Assembly (NCBI RefSeq): GCF_022919155.1
Contig: NZ_CP095045.1
Coordinates: forward strand, 2,046,001 to 2,110,000
Direction: 5' to 3'
DNA length: 64,000 nt
Source: Leucobacter allii
GTDB lineage: Bacteria; Actinomycetota; Actinomycetes; Actinomycetales; Microbacteriaceae
The notes below the pieces were generated by a model that did not search any database, was not told the origin of the DNA, and worked only from the letters and a program-made list of their open reading frames with translations. The position numbers and the translations under genes are program-made. Positions within the stretch are counted from its first letter, which is position 1; every line of letters begins with the position of its first letter. Shown piece after piece: positions 43,447 to 53,153 of this stretch.

Positions 43447-44262
43447 CTACATGCCGGCGCGCTCGAAGGCGAGCGTCGGCAGGTCGACCATGTGCGCACC
43501 GCCATCGGCCACGAGCACAGCGCCCGTCATGTACGAGGACTGCGGCGATCCGAGGAAGCGCACGATCGACGCGATCTCCGCCGGCTCGGCGGCGCGCCCG
43601 AGCGGCACGTCGGCGGTGACGGCGGCGTAGCCCGCGTCCCGATCCGCGATCTCCGGGGCGTGCGCCGCGAATTCGTCCATCTCGGCGTCCGCCATCGGCG
43701 TGCGCACCCAGCCGGGGCACACCGCGTTCACGCGCACGCCGCGGCGGCTGTAGTCCCGCGCGAGCGAGCGGGTGAGACCGATGAGCGCGTGCTTGCCGAC
43801 GGTGTACCCCGCCACCGACGGGCCCGCGAACAGACCGGCGAGCGAGGACACAATGATGATCTCCCCGCCGCCGTCCAGGAGCGCGGGCAGCGCCTCGCGC
43901 GCCATCACGAAGGCGGTGCCGAGATTCACGTTCATCGCGGCCGCCCACTCCGCATCGGAGCTGTCCCCGACGGCGGAGAAGCCGTGACCTCCGGCGTTGG
44001 CCACGAGCACGTCGAGCCGACCGAAGCGCGCGAGCACCTCCGAGACCGCCGCACGCGCCGAGGCCCCGTCCGCGGCGTCCGCCTGCACCGGCAGCGCGCC
44101 GATCCGACCGGCGACCTCGCGCAGCGGCTCGATCCGGCGCCCGAGCACCGCCACGTGCGCGCCCTCCGCGGCGTAGCGCTCGGCGATCGCCGCGCCGATC
44201 CCGGTGCCCCCTCCGGTGATCGCGACCACGCGTCCCTCCACGTCGCTGCTGCGACCGTCCAT
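43447..44262 (-). CDS. Short-chain dehydrogenase/reductase
   Basis: Classical SDR of 271 residues. The cofactor motif is ITGGGTGIGAAIA (about 15-27), NNAG appears as VANAGG, the serine is in IIVSSLAG, and the tyrosine and lysine are in YTVGKHA. PGWVRTPM follows. The ATG at 44262 has GAGAGGAG upstream; a longer frame to 44436 has no ribosome site. It is divergent from the EthD gene, with a 188-bp gap. Confidence 0.88.
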   Translation of the reverse strand: MDGRSSDVEGRVVAITGGGTGIGAAIAERYAAEGAHVAVLGRRIEPLREVAGRIGALPVQADAADGASARAAVSEVLARFGRLDVLVANAGGHGFSAVGDSSDAEWAAAMNVNLGTAFVMAREALPALLDGGGEIIIVSSLAGLFAGPSVAGYTVGKHALIGLTRSLARDYSRRGVRVNAVCPGWVRTPMADAEMDEFAAHAPEIADRDAGYAAVTADVPLGRAAEPAEIASIVRFLGSPQSSYMTGAVLVADGGAHMVDLPTLAFERAGM

Positions 44263-44450
44263 GTCGACTCCTCTCGTCTGCGCGGGCGGCGCGGCGCCGC
44301 CCTTTCCGCCATCCCACCCCGTCGGGACGGGGGCGACAAGCATCCCGTCGCGCTCGATCAAAGCCGCAGCGCGCTCGGACAACCGCCCCGTGTGGGGCGT
44401 TGGGATACTGGAAGCGCATCCAATGTCGGACGTCATTTTCAGGAGAAGCC

Positions 44451-44753
44451 GTGGACAAGCTCATCGTTCTGTATCCCGAGCCCGAGGATCGGCAGGCTTT
44501 CGAGGCCTACTACCGCGGCACCCACCTCCCGCTCTGCGCGCAGCTGCCCGGCGTGCTCGACATCTCCTTCTCGATCGGCCTGGAGAACGCGCCCTACTTC
44601 GCCCTCTTCGAGGCGACGTTCGCCGATCGCGCGTCGCTCGAGTCCGCACTCGCCTCGCCCGAGGGACGCGCGGTCGAGGCCGACGTCCCCAATTACGCGA
44701 GCGGCGGCGCGACGGTCTTCACCGCCACCGACGAGAGCCTGCCGCTGCCGTGA
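44451..44753 (+). CDS. EthD domain protein
   Basis: Small protein of 100 residues with a dimeric ferredoxin-like fold. The EthD pattern is KLIVLYPEPEDRQAFEAYYRGTHLPL (in part), with the conserved histidine in the THLPL segment. These proteins support oxidative degradation pathways, for example of ethers, without a settled reaction. The GTG at 44451 is preceded by AGGAG. It is followed closely by the amidohydrolase, so both probably share a transcript. Confidence 0.8.
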   Translation: MDKLIVLYPEPEDRQAFEAYYRGTHLPLCAQLPGVLDISFSIGLENAPYFALFEATFADRASLESALASPEGRAVEADVPNYASGGATVFTATDESLPLP

Positions 44754-44794
44754 GCGGGACGGACGGGACGATCGTGGGAGAACGGGAAGCAGCC

Positions 44795-46438
44795 ATGCCC
44801 CCGCACCCCGATCTGGTGCTCACCGACGGACGCATCTACACCGCGGATCCGGCTCGGCCATGGGCCGAGGCCATCGCCGTCTCTAGCGGCCGGATCTCCG
44901 CCGTCGGCACCACCACGGAGATCCGGTCGCTCGCCGGCCCGGGAACCGAGGTGCGCGAGCTCGACGGCGCCTTCCTCATGCCGGGCCTCGTCGACGTGCA
45001 CAACCACCACGCCATCGCCGGCCAGGAGGAGCTGTTCCAGCTGCGGGTGCCGATCGGCGCCCACCTCGACGGGATCCTCGACGCGGTCCGCGCCCACGCG
45101 GCGGCTCTGCCCGCGGACGCCTGGGTGGTCGGCGGCCCCTGGATGAGCGACCGGCTCGGCGAGATCAACACGGCGGAGGCGCTCGCGCGCCTCGACGACG
45201 CCGCGGGCGGACGGCCGGTGATGCTCACCGACGACTCCCACCACAACCGCTGGGTGTCGAGCCGCGCGCTCGAGCTCGCGGGCGTCGCCCTCGGCGATCC
45301 CGGCGTCGTGCAGGACTCCGACGGCCGAGCGACCGGCGTGCTGCTCGAGGCCGCGGGGATCCCCGTCGCGCGCGCGCAGCGGGAGGTCGGCGGGCTCACG
45401 GAGGCGCAGGAGCGCGCCGCCTCCCGCCACGGCGTCGCGATCCTGAACTCCTTCGGCATCACCGCGTTCCAGGATGCGGGCGTCTCCACGCAGACGCTCG
45501 AGGCGCTGCGCGCCCTCGACGCCGACGGCGAGCTCGACGCCTGGGCGGTGACCTCGATGCTCGTCAACGACGAGATCTTCGGGCACGCGGAGATCGGCGA
45601 GGAGCTGGTGTTCTCCGGCGAGCGCTTCCGCACCGAGCACCACCGCCCCGATTTCGTGAAGATCTTCCTCGACGGGGTGCCTCCGACGCGCACCGGCGCG
45701 TTCATCGAGCCCTATCTGCCCGATGACGCGCACGGCGACCATTTCCACGGCGCGACCCTCATGGACCCCGCCGAGCTCACCGACTGGCTGCGCCGCACCG
45801 CGCAGGCGGGGCTCTCGGCGAAGATCCACTGCACGGGCGACGCCTCGGTGCACGCGGTGCTGAACGCGGTGGAGACGATCCGGGGCGAGGGCTACACGGA
45901 ACCCCGGTACCAGGTCGCGCACGGCCAGTTCGTGCACCCCGACGACATCGCGCGCTTCGCCGAGCTCGGCGTGGCCGCCGACATCTCCCCCTTCATCTGG
46001 GTGCCGGGCCCGATCGTGGAGGCCATCCGCGAGGTGCTGCCGCGCGAGCGCGCGGACCGGATGCAGCCCAATCGCTCGCTGCTCGCCGCCGGGGCCGTCG
46101 TCGCCGGAGGCTCCGACTGGCCCGTCTCCCCCTCGCCGAACGCCTGGGAGGGGATCCACGGGCTCGTCACCCGCGAGGATCCGAGCGGCCGGTACCCCGG
46201 CGCGCTGTGGCCGGAAGAGGCGATCTCGCTCGAACAGGCGATCGCCGCGTTCACGATCGGCGGCGCGGAAGCCATGGGCCTCGCCGCCGAGACCGGTTCG
46301 CTCGCCGTCGGCAAGTCCGCCGATTTCGTGCTGCTCGACCGGGATCCCTTCGCGCATCCCGCCTCCGAGCTCGTGCGCACGCGGGTGACCGAGACCTGGT
46401 TCGCCGGGCGCCGGGTGTACCACCGCTCCGAGGAGTGA
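44795..46438 (+). CDS. Amidohydrolase, YtcJ type
   Basis: Metal-dependent hydrolase of 547 residues. The metal pair is in PGLVDVHNHHAIAG. Further ligands are expected at KIHCTGDASVHAV, YQVAHGQFVHPDD and GGSDWPVSPSPNAW. The chain starts with VLTDGRIYTADPARPWAEAIAV, standard for the family. I prefer ATG 44795; an in-frame GTG at 44750 that overlaps the EthD stop is an alternative. It is the second of three YtcJ-like proteins in the window. It may hydrolyse the compound brought in by the upstream Liv-type transporter. Confidence 0.87.
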   Translation: MPPHPDLVLTDGRIYTADPARPWAEAIAVSSGRISAVGTTTEIRSLAGPGTEVRELDGAFLMPGLVDVHNHHAIAGQEELFQLRVPIGAHLDGILDAVRAHAAALPADAWVVGGPWMSDRLGEINTAEALARLDDAAGGRPVMLTDDSHHNRWVSSRALELAGVALGDPGVVQDSDGRATGVLLEAAGIPVARAQREVGGLTEAQERAASRHGVAILNSFGITAFQDAGVSTQTLEALRALDADGELDAWAVTSMLVNDEIFGHAEIGEELVFSGERFRTEHHRPDFVKIFLDGVPPTRTGAFIEPYLPDDAHGDHFHGATLMDPAELTDWLRRTAQAGLSAKIHCTGDASVHAVLNAVETIRGEGYTEPRYQVAHGQFVHPDDIARFAELGVAADISPFIWVPGPIVEAIREVLPRERADRMQPNRSLLAAGAVVAGGSDWPVSPSPNAWEGIHGLVTREDPSGRYPGALWPEEAISLEQAIAAFTIGGAEAMGLAAETGSLAVGKSADFVLLDRDPFAHPASELVRTRVTETWFAGRRVYHRSEE

Positions 46439-46448
46439 GTCCCGGCAC

Positions 46449-46483
46449 GGTGCGCGGCCCGGGATGCCCCGGCGCCGCGCACC
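46449..46483. terminator. Hairpin between amidohydrolase and DUF202 genes
   Basis: GGTGCGCGGC at 46449-46458 pairs with GCCGCGCACC at 46474-46483. It lies between convergent genes ending at 46438 and 46497 and could end both transcripts. Confidence 0.65.
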
Positions 46484-46496
46484 GCAGCGCACCGGT

Positions 46497-46889
46497 CTAG
46501 AAGATCATCGCGCCGGAGTCGAGGCCGGCGCCGGAGCCGGAGCCGGAGCCGAGGCCGAGGACGAGCACGAGGCACAGCAGCCCGGCCGCGACCGCGGCGG
46601 CGCACAGCAGCGCGACCGGCAGCCCGTCGGCGCGCGGGAGACCGTGGCCCGCCGCGGGCCGGGCGAATCGGCGGTGTTCGAGGATGGCGATGCCGAGACC
46701 GACGCCGACGCCGGCAGCGCCGAACAGCACCGACCACGGCCCGAGCACGGCCGGCAGCAGCCGCGTGGAGGCGAGGGCGCCCACGGCGAGCGCGAGGCCC
46801 GTGCGGCGCCAGGCGAGCGCGGTGCGCTCGGGCTGCAGGCCGGGATCGCGCGGGATGGCCGCCTCCCCGTCCCCCGCGGCGCCGGTCAC
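46497..46889 (-). CDS. DUF202 membrane protein
   Basis: Protein of 130 residues with three hydrophobic segments and the DUF202 opening ERTALAWRRTGLALAVGALAS near residue 20. The C-terminus is glycine/serine-rich. It overlaps the other DUF202 gene by ATGA. The family is widespread, small and of unknown function in membranes. Confidence 0.8.
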   Translation of the reverse strand: MTGAAGDGEAAIPRDPGLQPERTALAWRRTGLALAVGALASTRLLPAVLGPWSVLFGAAGVGVGLGIAILEHRRFARPAAGHGLPRADGLPVALLCAAAVAAGLLCLVLVLGLGSGSGSGAGLDSGAMIF

Positions 46890-47245
46890 GCGAGCAGCAC
46901 CCCGAGCAGCACGAGCACGGCGGCGAGCCCCACGATGGCGACGAGCGGCAGCGAGAACGCCGCGGGCGGCAGCGCCCGGCCGAGGCGCAGCGCGCGCTCC
47001 ACGCGGATCCAGCCGACCCAGGCCTGGAGCGCGGCGAGCAGGCCGCCGACGATGAGCAGGATCGAGGCCGCGAGGCGCAGCCCCGGCTGCATGCCGAGTC
47101 CGAGCACCTCGAGCGCGACCCCGCCGGCGAGCAGGGCGAGCGCGGTGCGGATCCAGGCGAGGAAGGTCCGCTCGTTCGCGAGGGAGAAGCGCGCGTCGGG
47201 CTCCTCCCCCGCGGCAAAGAGTCGCGCGGGGAAGCGGGAGGCCAT
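46886..47245 (-). CDS. DUF202 membrane protein, YidH-like
   Basis: Protein of 119 residues with the YidH pattern: DARFSLANERTFLAWIRTALALLAGGVAL, then two further helices ending in VAIVGLAAVLVLLGVLLA. It is the first gene of a two-gene pair. The sulfatase gene ends 43 bases upstream on the same strand, so it could be read through from that unit. Confidence 0.82.
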   Translation of the reverse strand: MASRFPARLFAAGEEPDARFSLANERTFLAWIRTALALLAGGVALEVLGLGMQPGLRLAASILLIVGGLLAALQAWVGWIRVERALRLGRALPPAAFSLPLVAIVGLAAVLVLLGVLLA

Positions 47246-47287
47246 CGGGATCCTTTCGGGAGCAGCGGCGGCGGGCCGTCGCTGCGG

Positions 47288-49627
47288 TCAGTCGGCGAGC
47301 GCCGCGATGGCCTCGTCGATCCGCCGCAGCTGCGTCCGGTCATGCGTCGAGCGAGCGCCCGGCACATAGCGCAGGCGCTCGATCGCGCCGCCGGAGAAGC
47401 GGAACACGCCGCGGCGCTGCGAGAGCTCCCAGTCGACCGGTCCGCCGTAGTCGTACCCCACGCTGATCCCGGTGAACGGCGCCATGCCGAGGAGCATCGG
47501 CACGCTCGGAATCTCAGCGGCGGGCGCACCGTCGATCTCGAGACGCAGTCGCCACCGCAGTTCGGGGAGTTCGTCGACCCGCAGCACGAGCTCGCGCCTG
47601 CCCGTGCCGGGGCCGATCGGAGCGCCGATCGCGCGGTGCATGTCGCCGTAGGCGTTGTAAACGAGCACCGGCCTGCCGTCCTCGACGGCCACCAGGTAGC
47701 CGCCGCCCTGATCGCCGTGCGCGACGAGCACGCCGGCGGCCTCAGGGCCCCAGGCGATCGTGATCTCCACGGCGAAGGACCGCAGCACCGTCAGCCGCGC
47801 GGCGCGGAAGCGCTCGAGCGGCGGCCGGTACGGGGCGAGGTCGACCGGCTCGGACAGCGGCGCCTCGCTCGCCGGCCGCAGCTCGAACAGGGAGCCGTCG
47901 TCGTCGAGCGGGAAGACGGTGTTGCGCCATGCCTCGGTGCGCCACCGCTCCGCGAGCCCGGCGAGGCGCTCGGGCTCCTCCGCCGCGAGGTCGCGGGTCT
48001 CCGTGGGATCCGCGGCGAGATCGTAGAGCTCCCAGGCGCCGCCCGTCGCGCCCTCCGAGCGGCGCGGGGCGAGCGGCGAGAGGGCCTTCCAATCGCCCTC
48101 CACGATCGCACGGCGCCCCGTGCACTCGAAGTACTGCGACGTCCGCCCCGGAGCCGCGGGGTCCCCGAGCAGCGCGGCGACGCTCCGGCCGTCGGGCTCC
48201 AGGGCGGGACGACCGTGCCGTTCGGCGAGCGGGGGCACGCCCGCGAGCTCGAGGATCGTGGGGGCGAGATCCGAGACGAAGACGAACTGCTCGCGCAGGC
48301 CGCGCGCCGCGGCCGGCGCCGCCGGCCAGGAGACGACGAGCGGCGCGTGCACCCCGCCCTCGTACGTGGACGCCTTGAATGACCGGAACGGCGTGTTCGA
48401 CACCCGTGCCCAGCCGGTAGGGTACTGGCCGAAGACCCGCGGACCTCCGATCTCCTCCGGCGCCCTGGGGACGTCGCGCACCCACCCGTCCGGCAGCGGC
48501 ACCGACTGGCCGAACTGCGCGAAGTAGCTCCGCGTGCCGCTCGGCCCGCCCTCCGCGGTGCCGCCGTTGTCGCTCGCGAGCACGATGATCGTGTTCTCCA
48601 ACTCGCCGAGTTCCGCGAGGCGCGCGGTGAGACGGCCGACGCTCTGATCGACCTCGTCGACGGCGGCGGCGTAGACCTCCATGTGCCGCGCGAAGAGCTG
48701 CCGCTCCCCCGCGTCGAGCTCCTCCCACCGCGGAATCCGGTCGCCGTCGGCGAGTGCGTCCTCGGGGAGCTCGGCGTGCGCGGGCACGATGCCGAGTTCG
48801 CGCTGCCGCGCGAAGCGGGCTTCGCGGAGCGCGTTCCAGCCCGCCTCGTAGCGGCCGCGGTGGCGCGCGATGTCGGCCGGCTTCGCCTGGATCGGACCGT
48901 GGACGGAGGTGTGCGCGAAGTACAGGAAGAAGGGCTTGTCGGCGTCGTTGGCGCGCAAGCCGTCGATCATGCCCAGTGCCTCGTCGACGAGCTCGTCGGT
49001 GAGGAAGTAGTCCTCGGGGAACTCCGCCCGATCGACGACCGAGTTGTCCCGGACGAGCCGGTGCGGGTGGTGGAGGGAGGTGAAGCCGTCCATGCTGCCG
49101 AAGTAGCGGTCGAATCCGCGCTGCAGCGGCCAGGAGGACCGGTCGGCGCCGTCGTGCAGCCGCGACTCGACCGTGAGGTGCCACTTGCCCACCATGAACG
49201 TCGCGTAGCCGCCGGCGCGCAGCGATTCGGCGAGCGTCGGGGCGTCCTCGGGCATCTCGCAGCTGTAGCCGGGATAGCCGGGGTCGATGTGGGCGACGAA
49301 TCCGAACCCGGCCCGGTGCGGGTTGAGCCCCGTCAGGAGCGACGCGCGCGCGGGCGAGCACATGGGCGCGGTGCGGTAGTTGGTGAAGACCCAGCCGTCG
49401 CCGGCGAGGGCGTCGATGTGGGGGGTCGGGATCTCGCTGCCGAACGGCCCGAGATCGCTGAAGCCGAGGTCGTCCACGAGCATCACCACGACATTGGGGG
49501 CGCCGGCGGCGGCCGGGCGCGCGGGCCACCAGGGCGTCGACTCGGAGGAGAACTCCGCGACGGCGCCGCCGAACTGCTCGTATCCCCGGCGCGCTCCCGC
49601 CGCGCCGCATCCCGGTTCCGCCGCCAT
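47288..49627 (-). CDS. Arylsulfatase, formylglycine-dependent
   Basis: Type I sulfatase of 779 residues that hydrolyses sulfate esters. The formylglycine site is CSPARASLLTG with Cys about 90, fitting the C-x-P-x-R rule. Metal ligands are seen early in MLVDDLGFSDLG and later in LASDNGGTAEG. VGKWHL supplies the conserved lysine and histidine. The C-terminal 250 residues form an extra beta domain, as in long actinobacterial and Pseudomonas arylsulfatases. No signal peptide is visible, so it is cytosolic. It lies one base after the ABC ATPase gene. The activating formylglycine-generating enzyme is encoded at 53840-54811. Confidence 0.93.
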   Translation of the reverse strand: MAAEPGCGAAGARRGYEQFGGAVAEFSSESTPWWPARPAAAGAPNVVVMLVDDLGFSDLGPFGSEIPTPHIDALAGDGWVFTNYRTAPMCSPARASLLTGLNPHRAGFGFVAHIDPGYPGYSCEMPEDAPTLAESLRAGGYATFMVGKWHLTVESRLHDGADRSSWPLQRGFDRYFGSMDGFTSLHHPHRLVRDNSVVDRAEFPEDYFLTDELVDEALGMIDGLRANDADKPFFLYFAHTSVHGPIQAKPADIARHRGRYEAGWNALREARFARQRELGIVPAHAELPEDALADGDRIPRWEELDAGERQLFARHMEVYAAAVDEVDQSVGRLTARLAELGELENTIIVLASDNGGTAEGGPSGTRSYFAQFGQSVPLPDGWVRDVPRAPEEIGGPRVFGQYPTGWARVSNTPFRSFKASTYEGGVHAPLVVSWPAAPAAARGLREQFVFVSDLAPTILELAGVPPLAERHGRPALEPDGRSVAALLGDPAAPGRTSQYFECTGRRAIVEGDWKALSPLAPRRSEGATGGAWELYDLAADPTETRDLAAEEPERLAGLAERWRTEAWRNTVFPLDDDGSLFELRPASEAPLSEPVDLAPYRPPLERFRAARLTVLRSFAVEITIAWGPEAAGVLVAHGDQGGGYLVAVEDGRPVLVYNAYGDMHRAIGAPIGPGTGRRELVLRVDELPELRWRLRLEIDGAPAAEIPSVPMLLGMAPFTGISVGYDYGGPVDWELSQRRGVFRFSGGAIERLRYVPGARSTHDRTQLRRIDEAIAALAD

Positions 49628-49628
49628 C

Positions 49629-50420
49629 TCAGCCGGCCTTCCTGATGAGCTCGAAGATCTCGGTGCGCAGGCGCGCGAACTCGGGCAGCGCACGCGTGCG
49701 CAGCTGGTCGCGCGGCTCGCCGAAGTCGATGTCGATGATCTCGGTCACGCGCGCGGGGCGCTCGCCGAGCACGACGACGCGATCCGAGAGATACACCGCC
49801 TCATCGATGTCGTGCGTCACGATCACGATCGTCATCCCGAACTCCTCCCGGATCCGCAAGCACAGATCCTCGAGCTCGAACCGCGTCTGCGCGTCCACCG
49901 AGGCGAAGGGCTCGTCCATCACGAGCACCTCCGGACGATACGCGATCGCACGGGCGATCGCGACGCGCTGCTGCATCCCGCCGGAGAGCTGCCACGGATA
50001 CTTCCCCTCGGCGCCCGCGAGCCCCACTGCGGCCAGCGCCGCACCGACGCGCTCCGCCGTCTCCGCCCGCGACAGGCGCAGATGACGCAACGGGAGCCGC
50101 ACGTTCCGCTCCACCGTGAGCCACGGCATGAGCGACCGCGTGTACTCCTGGAACACGAGCGCCATCTCCTCCGGCGGCCCGTCGATCGGCCTCCCGTCGA
50201 TCCGTGCCGACCCCGACGTGATCGGCTGCAGGCCCGTGAGGCACTTCAGCAGCGTGGTCTTCCCGATCCCCGACGGACCCACAATGCACGCGATCTCGGC
50301 CGTGGCGACCTCGAAGGTGAGATCGGCGATCACGGGCACCCGGCCCTTCGCGGTGTCGTAGGTCTTCGCGAGCCCGGTGACGCTCAGACGCGCGGGAGCG
50401 GCGGTGGAGTTGGCGGTCAT
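49629..50420 (-). CDS. ABC transporter ATPase, sulfonate/sulfate-ester type
   Basis: ATPase of 263 residues in the SsuB/TauB/AtsC group. Walker A is GPSGIGKT, the signature is LSGGMQQR, and Walker B is LVMDEPFASVD followed by THDIDEAVYLSDRVVVL. The ATG overlaps the permease stop as ATGA. With the sulfatase downstream, import of sulfate esters or sulfonates is likely. Confidence 0.92.
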   Translation of the reverse strand: MTANSTAAPARLSVTGLAKTYDTAKGRVPVIADLTFEVATAEIACIVGPSGIGKTTLLKCLTGLQPITSGSARIDGRPIDGPPEEMALVFQEYTRSLMPWLTVERNVRLPLRHLRLSRAETAERVGAALAAVGLAGAEGKYPWQLSGGMQQRVAIARAIAYRPEVLVMDEPFASVDAQTRFELEDLCLRIREEFGMTIVIVTHDIDEAVYLSDRVVVLGERPARVTEIIDIDFGEPRDQLRTRALPEFARLRTEIFELIRKAG

Positions 50421-51253
50421 AGGTTCTTCTCCTGCTGTCGGATGGCGATGTACCAGCGCAGCACGCGGCGCCGGAAGAGGGAGAGCAGAGCGGTCGCGAG
50501 GTACCCGAGCACGCCCAGCACGAGGATCCCGACCCACATGTCGGCGATCATGAACGACTGCTGCGCGAGCAGGGTGCGCGCGCCGAGTCCGTGGGAGGAG
50601 CCGAGCATCTCGCTCGCGATCATGACGACGAAGGCCGTGATGAGGGCGACCTGCATGCCCGAGAGGATCCGGGGGCTGGCCTCGGGCAGCGCGACGCTCA
50701 GGATCCGGTCGCGCCAGGAGAGCCGGTAGCTCAGTCCGACGGCGCGGCGCTCGGGATCGGTGGCGTGGATGCCGTCGATCGTCGAGATGAGGACCGGAAA
50801 GACGGCGGAGATCGTGATCGAGAGGATGCGGGTCTCGGTGCCGAAACCGATGATGGAGACGAAGATCGGGACGAGAGCGACCGGCGGGATCGCGCGGAAG
50901 AAGTGGATCGTGGGTTCCACGAACCAGGACAGCCAGCGGACCGTGCCCAGCAGGACGCCGAGCACGACCCCGATCGCGCACGCGAGCACAAAGGAGAGCA
51001 GGAGGTTGCCCGCGGACGACGCGACATCGCTCCAGAACGCGGGTTCGCCGAGGAAGTCGACGAACCGCGAGAGGATCGTCTGCAGCGGAGGGAAGAACGG
51101 ATTGGTCGAGCCGGCCGACGCGAGCCACCACCAGGCGAGCAGCAGGATCGGCACGAGGATCTCCGCACCGACGAGGCACCATCTGGGAAGGCCGCTGCGG
51201 CGCTGTCTGCGCGCCTCGCGGGTGCGCACGAGAACGGTCGAGGTGACGGTCAT
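50417..51253 (-). CDS. ABC transporter permease, SsuC/TauC type
   Basis: Membrane subunit of 278 residues with six or so helices. The family coupling loop contains AVGLSYRLSWRDRILSVALPEASP, and FFRAIPPVALVPIFVSIIGFG is also typical. Its ATG shares one base with the stop of the other permease. The presence of two different permeases suggests a heterodimer. Confidence 0.9.
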   Translation of the reverse strand: MTVTSTVLVRTREARRQRRSGLPRWCLVGAEILVPILLLAWWWLASAGSTNPFFPPLQTILSRFVDFLGEPAFWSDVASSAGNLLLSFVLACAIGVVLGVLLGTVRWLSWFVEPTIHFFRAIPPVALVPIFVSIIGFGTETRILSITISAVFPVLISTIDGIHATDPERRAVGLSYRLSWRDRILSVALPEASPRILSGMQVALITAFVVMIASEMLGSSHGLGARTLLAQQSFMIADMWVGILVLGVLGYLATALLSLFRRRVLRWYIAIRQQEKNL

Positions 51254-52032
51254 CAGACCACCTGCTTCCGGTACTGCGGGTGCCAGTGCAGGAGGCGGCG
51301 CTCGCCCCACTGGCTGAGACCCTGCACGGCGAGACCGAGCACGCCGAGGACGAGGACGTAGGCGAAGAGCTGCGCCTGGTTGCCGGAGAGCTGGGCGAGC
51401 AACAGGCTCTGGCCGAGACCCGGCCCGCCGCCGAGGAGTCCGGCGACCACCGCGACGATGAGCGACGTCGGTGCGGCGACGCGCACGGCGGTGCCGATGT
51501 AGGGCAGGGCGCTCGGCAGCACGATCCGGCCGAGGATCTCGGTCCGACCGAGGCCGTAGGAGCGACCTGTGGCCTTCGCCACGGGATCGGTGTCGAACAC
51601 GCCGGCGGCGGCCTGGACCACGATCGAGACGAAGCAGCCGATGACGACGAGGACGATGCCCATCCCCGCGGTCGGCCCGAGCACGAGGACGACGACGGGG
51701 AGGATGACGATGGGCGGGATGGGCTTCAGGAACTCCAGCGGGATCCGCGTCGCGTGCATCGCGAGCGGCGAGGTGCCGATGCCGATGCCGAGCAGCACGC
51801 CGGCGACGGTGGAGATCGCGAGGCCGAGGAGCGCCATCGTGAGGGTGTCCCCCGTCGCGATCCACATCTCGGGGGTGCCCAGGAGCGCTGCGAACGCGCC
51901 GAGGGCGTCGACGGCGGTCGGGAGCGGTGAGTCGGCGACGGGGCCGACCGTGGCGGCGAGCTGCCAGAGGCCGATCGCCGCCACGGCGCCGCCGGCGCCG
52001 ACGCCGGCGCGCAGGAGTCGGGGGTGGCGCAT
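51253..52032 (-). CDS. ABC transporter permease, SsuC/TauC type
   Basis: Second permease of the pair, 259 residues. The key segments are LEFLKPIPPIVILPVVVLVLG and the coupling loop ATGRSYGLGRTEILGRIVLPSALPY. The ATG at 52032 lies three bases after the binding-protein stop, and an upstream longer frame lies inside that gene. It is expected to pair with the permease encoded at 50417-51253. Confidence 0.9.
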   Translation of the reverse strand: MRHPRLLRAGVGAGGAVAAIGLWQLAATVGPVADSPLPTAVDALGAFAALLGTPEMWIATGDTLTMALLGLAISTVAGVLLGIGIGTSPLAMHATRIPLEFLKPIPPIVILPVVVLVLGPTAGMGIVLVVIGCFVSIVVQAAAGVFDTDPVAKATGRSYGLGRTEILGRIVLPSALPYIGTAVRVAAPTSLIVAVVAGLLGGGPGLGQSLLLAQLSGNQAQLFAYVLVLGVLGLAVQGLSQWGERRLLHWHPQYRKQVV

Positions 52033-52034
52033 GA

Positions 52035-53042
52035 TCAGGGCTGGGGGACGATGATGCCGTCGAGGTCGACGGGCTCCGCGAGGAAGCCGAGCGCGACCAT
52101 CTTCTCGTTCGGTCGCTCGAGGTCCTCGGCGCGCACCTCGGACGGCCACACCGGCAGCTTCACGTCCTCGATGGCGAGTTCGGACTCCGTCGCGTCGAGG
52201 CCGGCCTGGATGGCCTCCTCCGGATGCTCGGAGGCGTAGGCGTTCGACTTCGCGATCGCGCGCTGGAACGCGGCGACCGCTTCGCCCTTCTGCTCGACGG
52301 TGCTCGCGCCGGCGGTCCAGAGCCCCACGGCGCCGGATTCGAAGAAGCCGATGGACGGCGAGGAGATGAGCGTGCTGCCGGCGTCCTCCGCCTCGGAGGT
52401 GAAGGGGCTCACGAGGCCCGCGGCGTCCACGGTGCCGTTCTGCAGGCCCGCGACCGCCGAGGTGAAGTCGAGCACGACCCAGTTGACACCGGTCTCGGGA
52501 TCGATCCCGGCCTTCTCGAGTTCTCCGGCGATGACGACCTCGAGCTGCGCCTTGCGCGCCGGGATCGCGATCGTCTTGCCCGCGAGGTCCTCGACCGAGG
52601 CGACGCCGCTCGCGGCGCTCGCGTAGAGCCCGGTGTCGTCGAACTCCACGGCCTCGTCCGCCTCGACGCCGTCGGCGGGATAGCCGTCGGCGGCGGCGAC
52701 GACCCTGACGGGGACGCCCTGGCTGAGCGCGTTGAGCAGCGGGACGCTCGGCGAGTACGCGATGTCGACCTGTCCGCCCTGGACCGCCGCGAGGCCGGCC
52801 GGCGGGTTCGCGACGACGGAGGTCTCGATCTCGAGGCCCTCCTCCGCGAAGAACCCCTGTTCGATTCCGGTCAGGAGACTGCCGTCGGAGGTCAGCCCGA
52901 TGGTCGCGACCTTGAGGGTGGTGCTCCCGTCCGCCCCCTCCGCGGAGCCGCCGTCAGCGGCGCCCGTGGCGCATCCGGCGAGGGCGAGGGCGGCCGCAGG
53001 CAGCAGCGCGAGGGCGGCGATCACGGGTCTGGTGTGCTTCAT
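52035..53042 (-). CDS. ABC transporter solute-binding lipoprotein, sulfonate/sulfate-ester type
   Basis: Binding lipoprotein of 335 residues in the SsuA/TauA/NMT1 family. The signal ends at LAGC (Cys about 24). Family elements are VATIGLTSDGSLLTGIEQGFFAEEGLEIE (in part) and GGQVDIAYSPSVPLLNAL. It is first in the leftward unit of binding protein, two permeases, ATPase and sulfatase. Two palindromic operators lie upstream of its start. Confidence 0.92.
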   Translation of the reverse strand: MKHTRPVIAALALLPAAALALAGCATGAADGGSAEGADGSTTLKVATIGLTSDGSLLTGIEQGFFAEEGLEIETSVVANPPAGLAAVQGGQVDIAYSPSVPLLNALSQGVPVRVVAAADGYPADGVEADEAVEFDDTGLYASAASGVASVEDLAGKTIAIPARKAQLEVVIAGELEKAGIDPETGVNWVVLDFTSAVAGLQNGTVDAAGLVSPFTSEAEDAGSTLISSPSIGFFESGAVGLWTAGASTVEQKGEAVAAFQRAIAKSNAYASEHPEEAIQAGLDATESELAIEDVKLPVWPSEVRAEDLERPNEKMVALGFLAEPVDLDGIIVPQP

Positions 53043-53088
53043 GGTGGGCGACTCCTTCGTCTACGTTTCGCAGGCCGGCGGCGCTCCC

Positions 53089-53119
53089 TTGAGTCACCAC
53101 CTGGTGACACAAGGATAAT
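53089..53119 (+). promoter_or_regulatory. Operator 1 inside a candidate promoter for the tetR-FGE pair
   Basis: The inverted repeat GTCACCA-N2-TGGTGAC occupies 53093-53108. TTGAGT (53089) and GATAAT (53114) flank it with a 19-base spacer, a possible plus-strand promoter. A repressor on this site would sit between -35 and -10. The same core repeats at 53154-53181. Confidence 0.6.
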
Positions 53120-53153
53120 CTCCATTTGTCCGCAAAAGATCACGGGGAGGTAA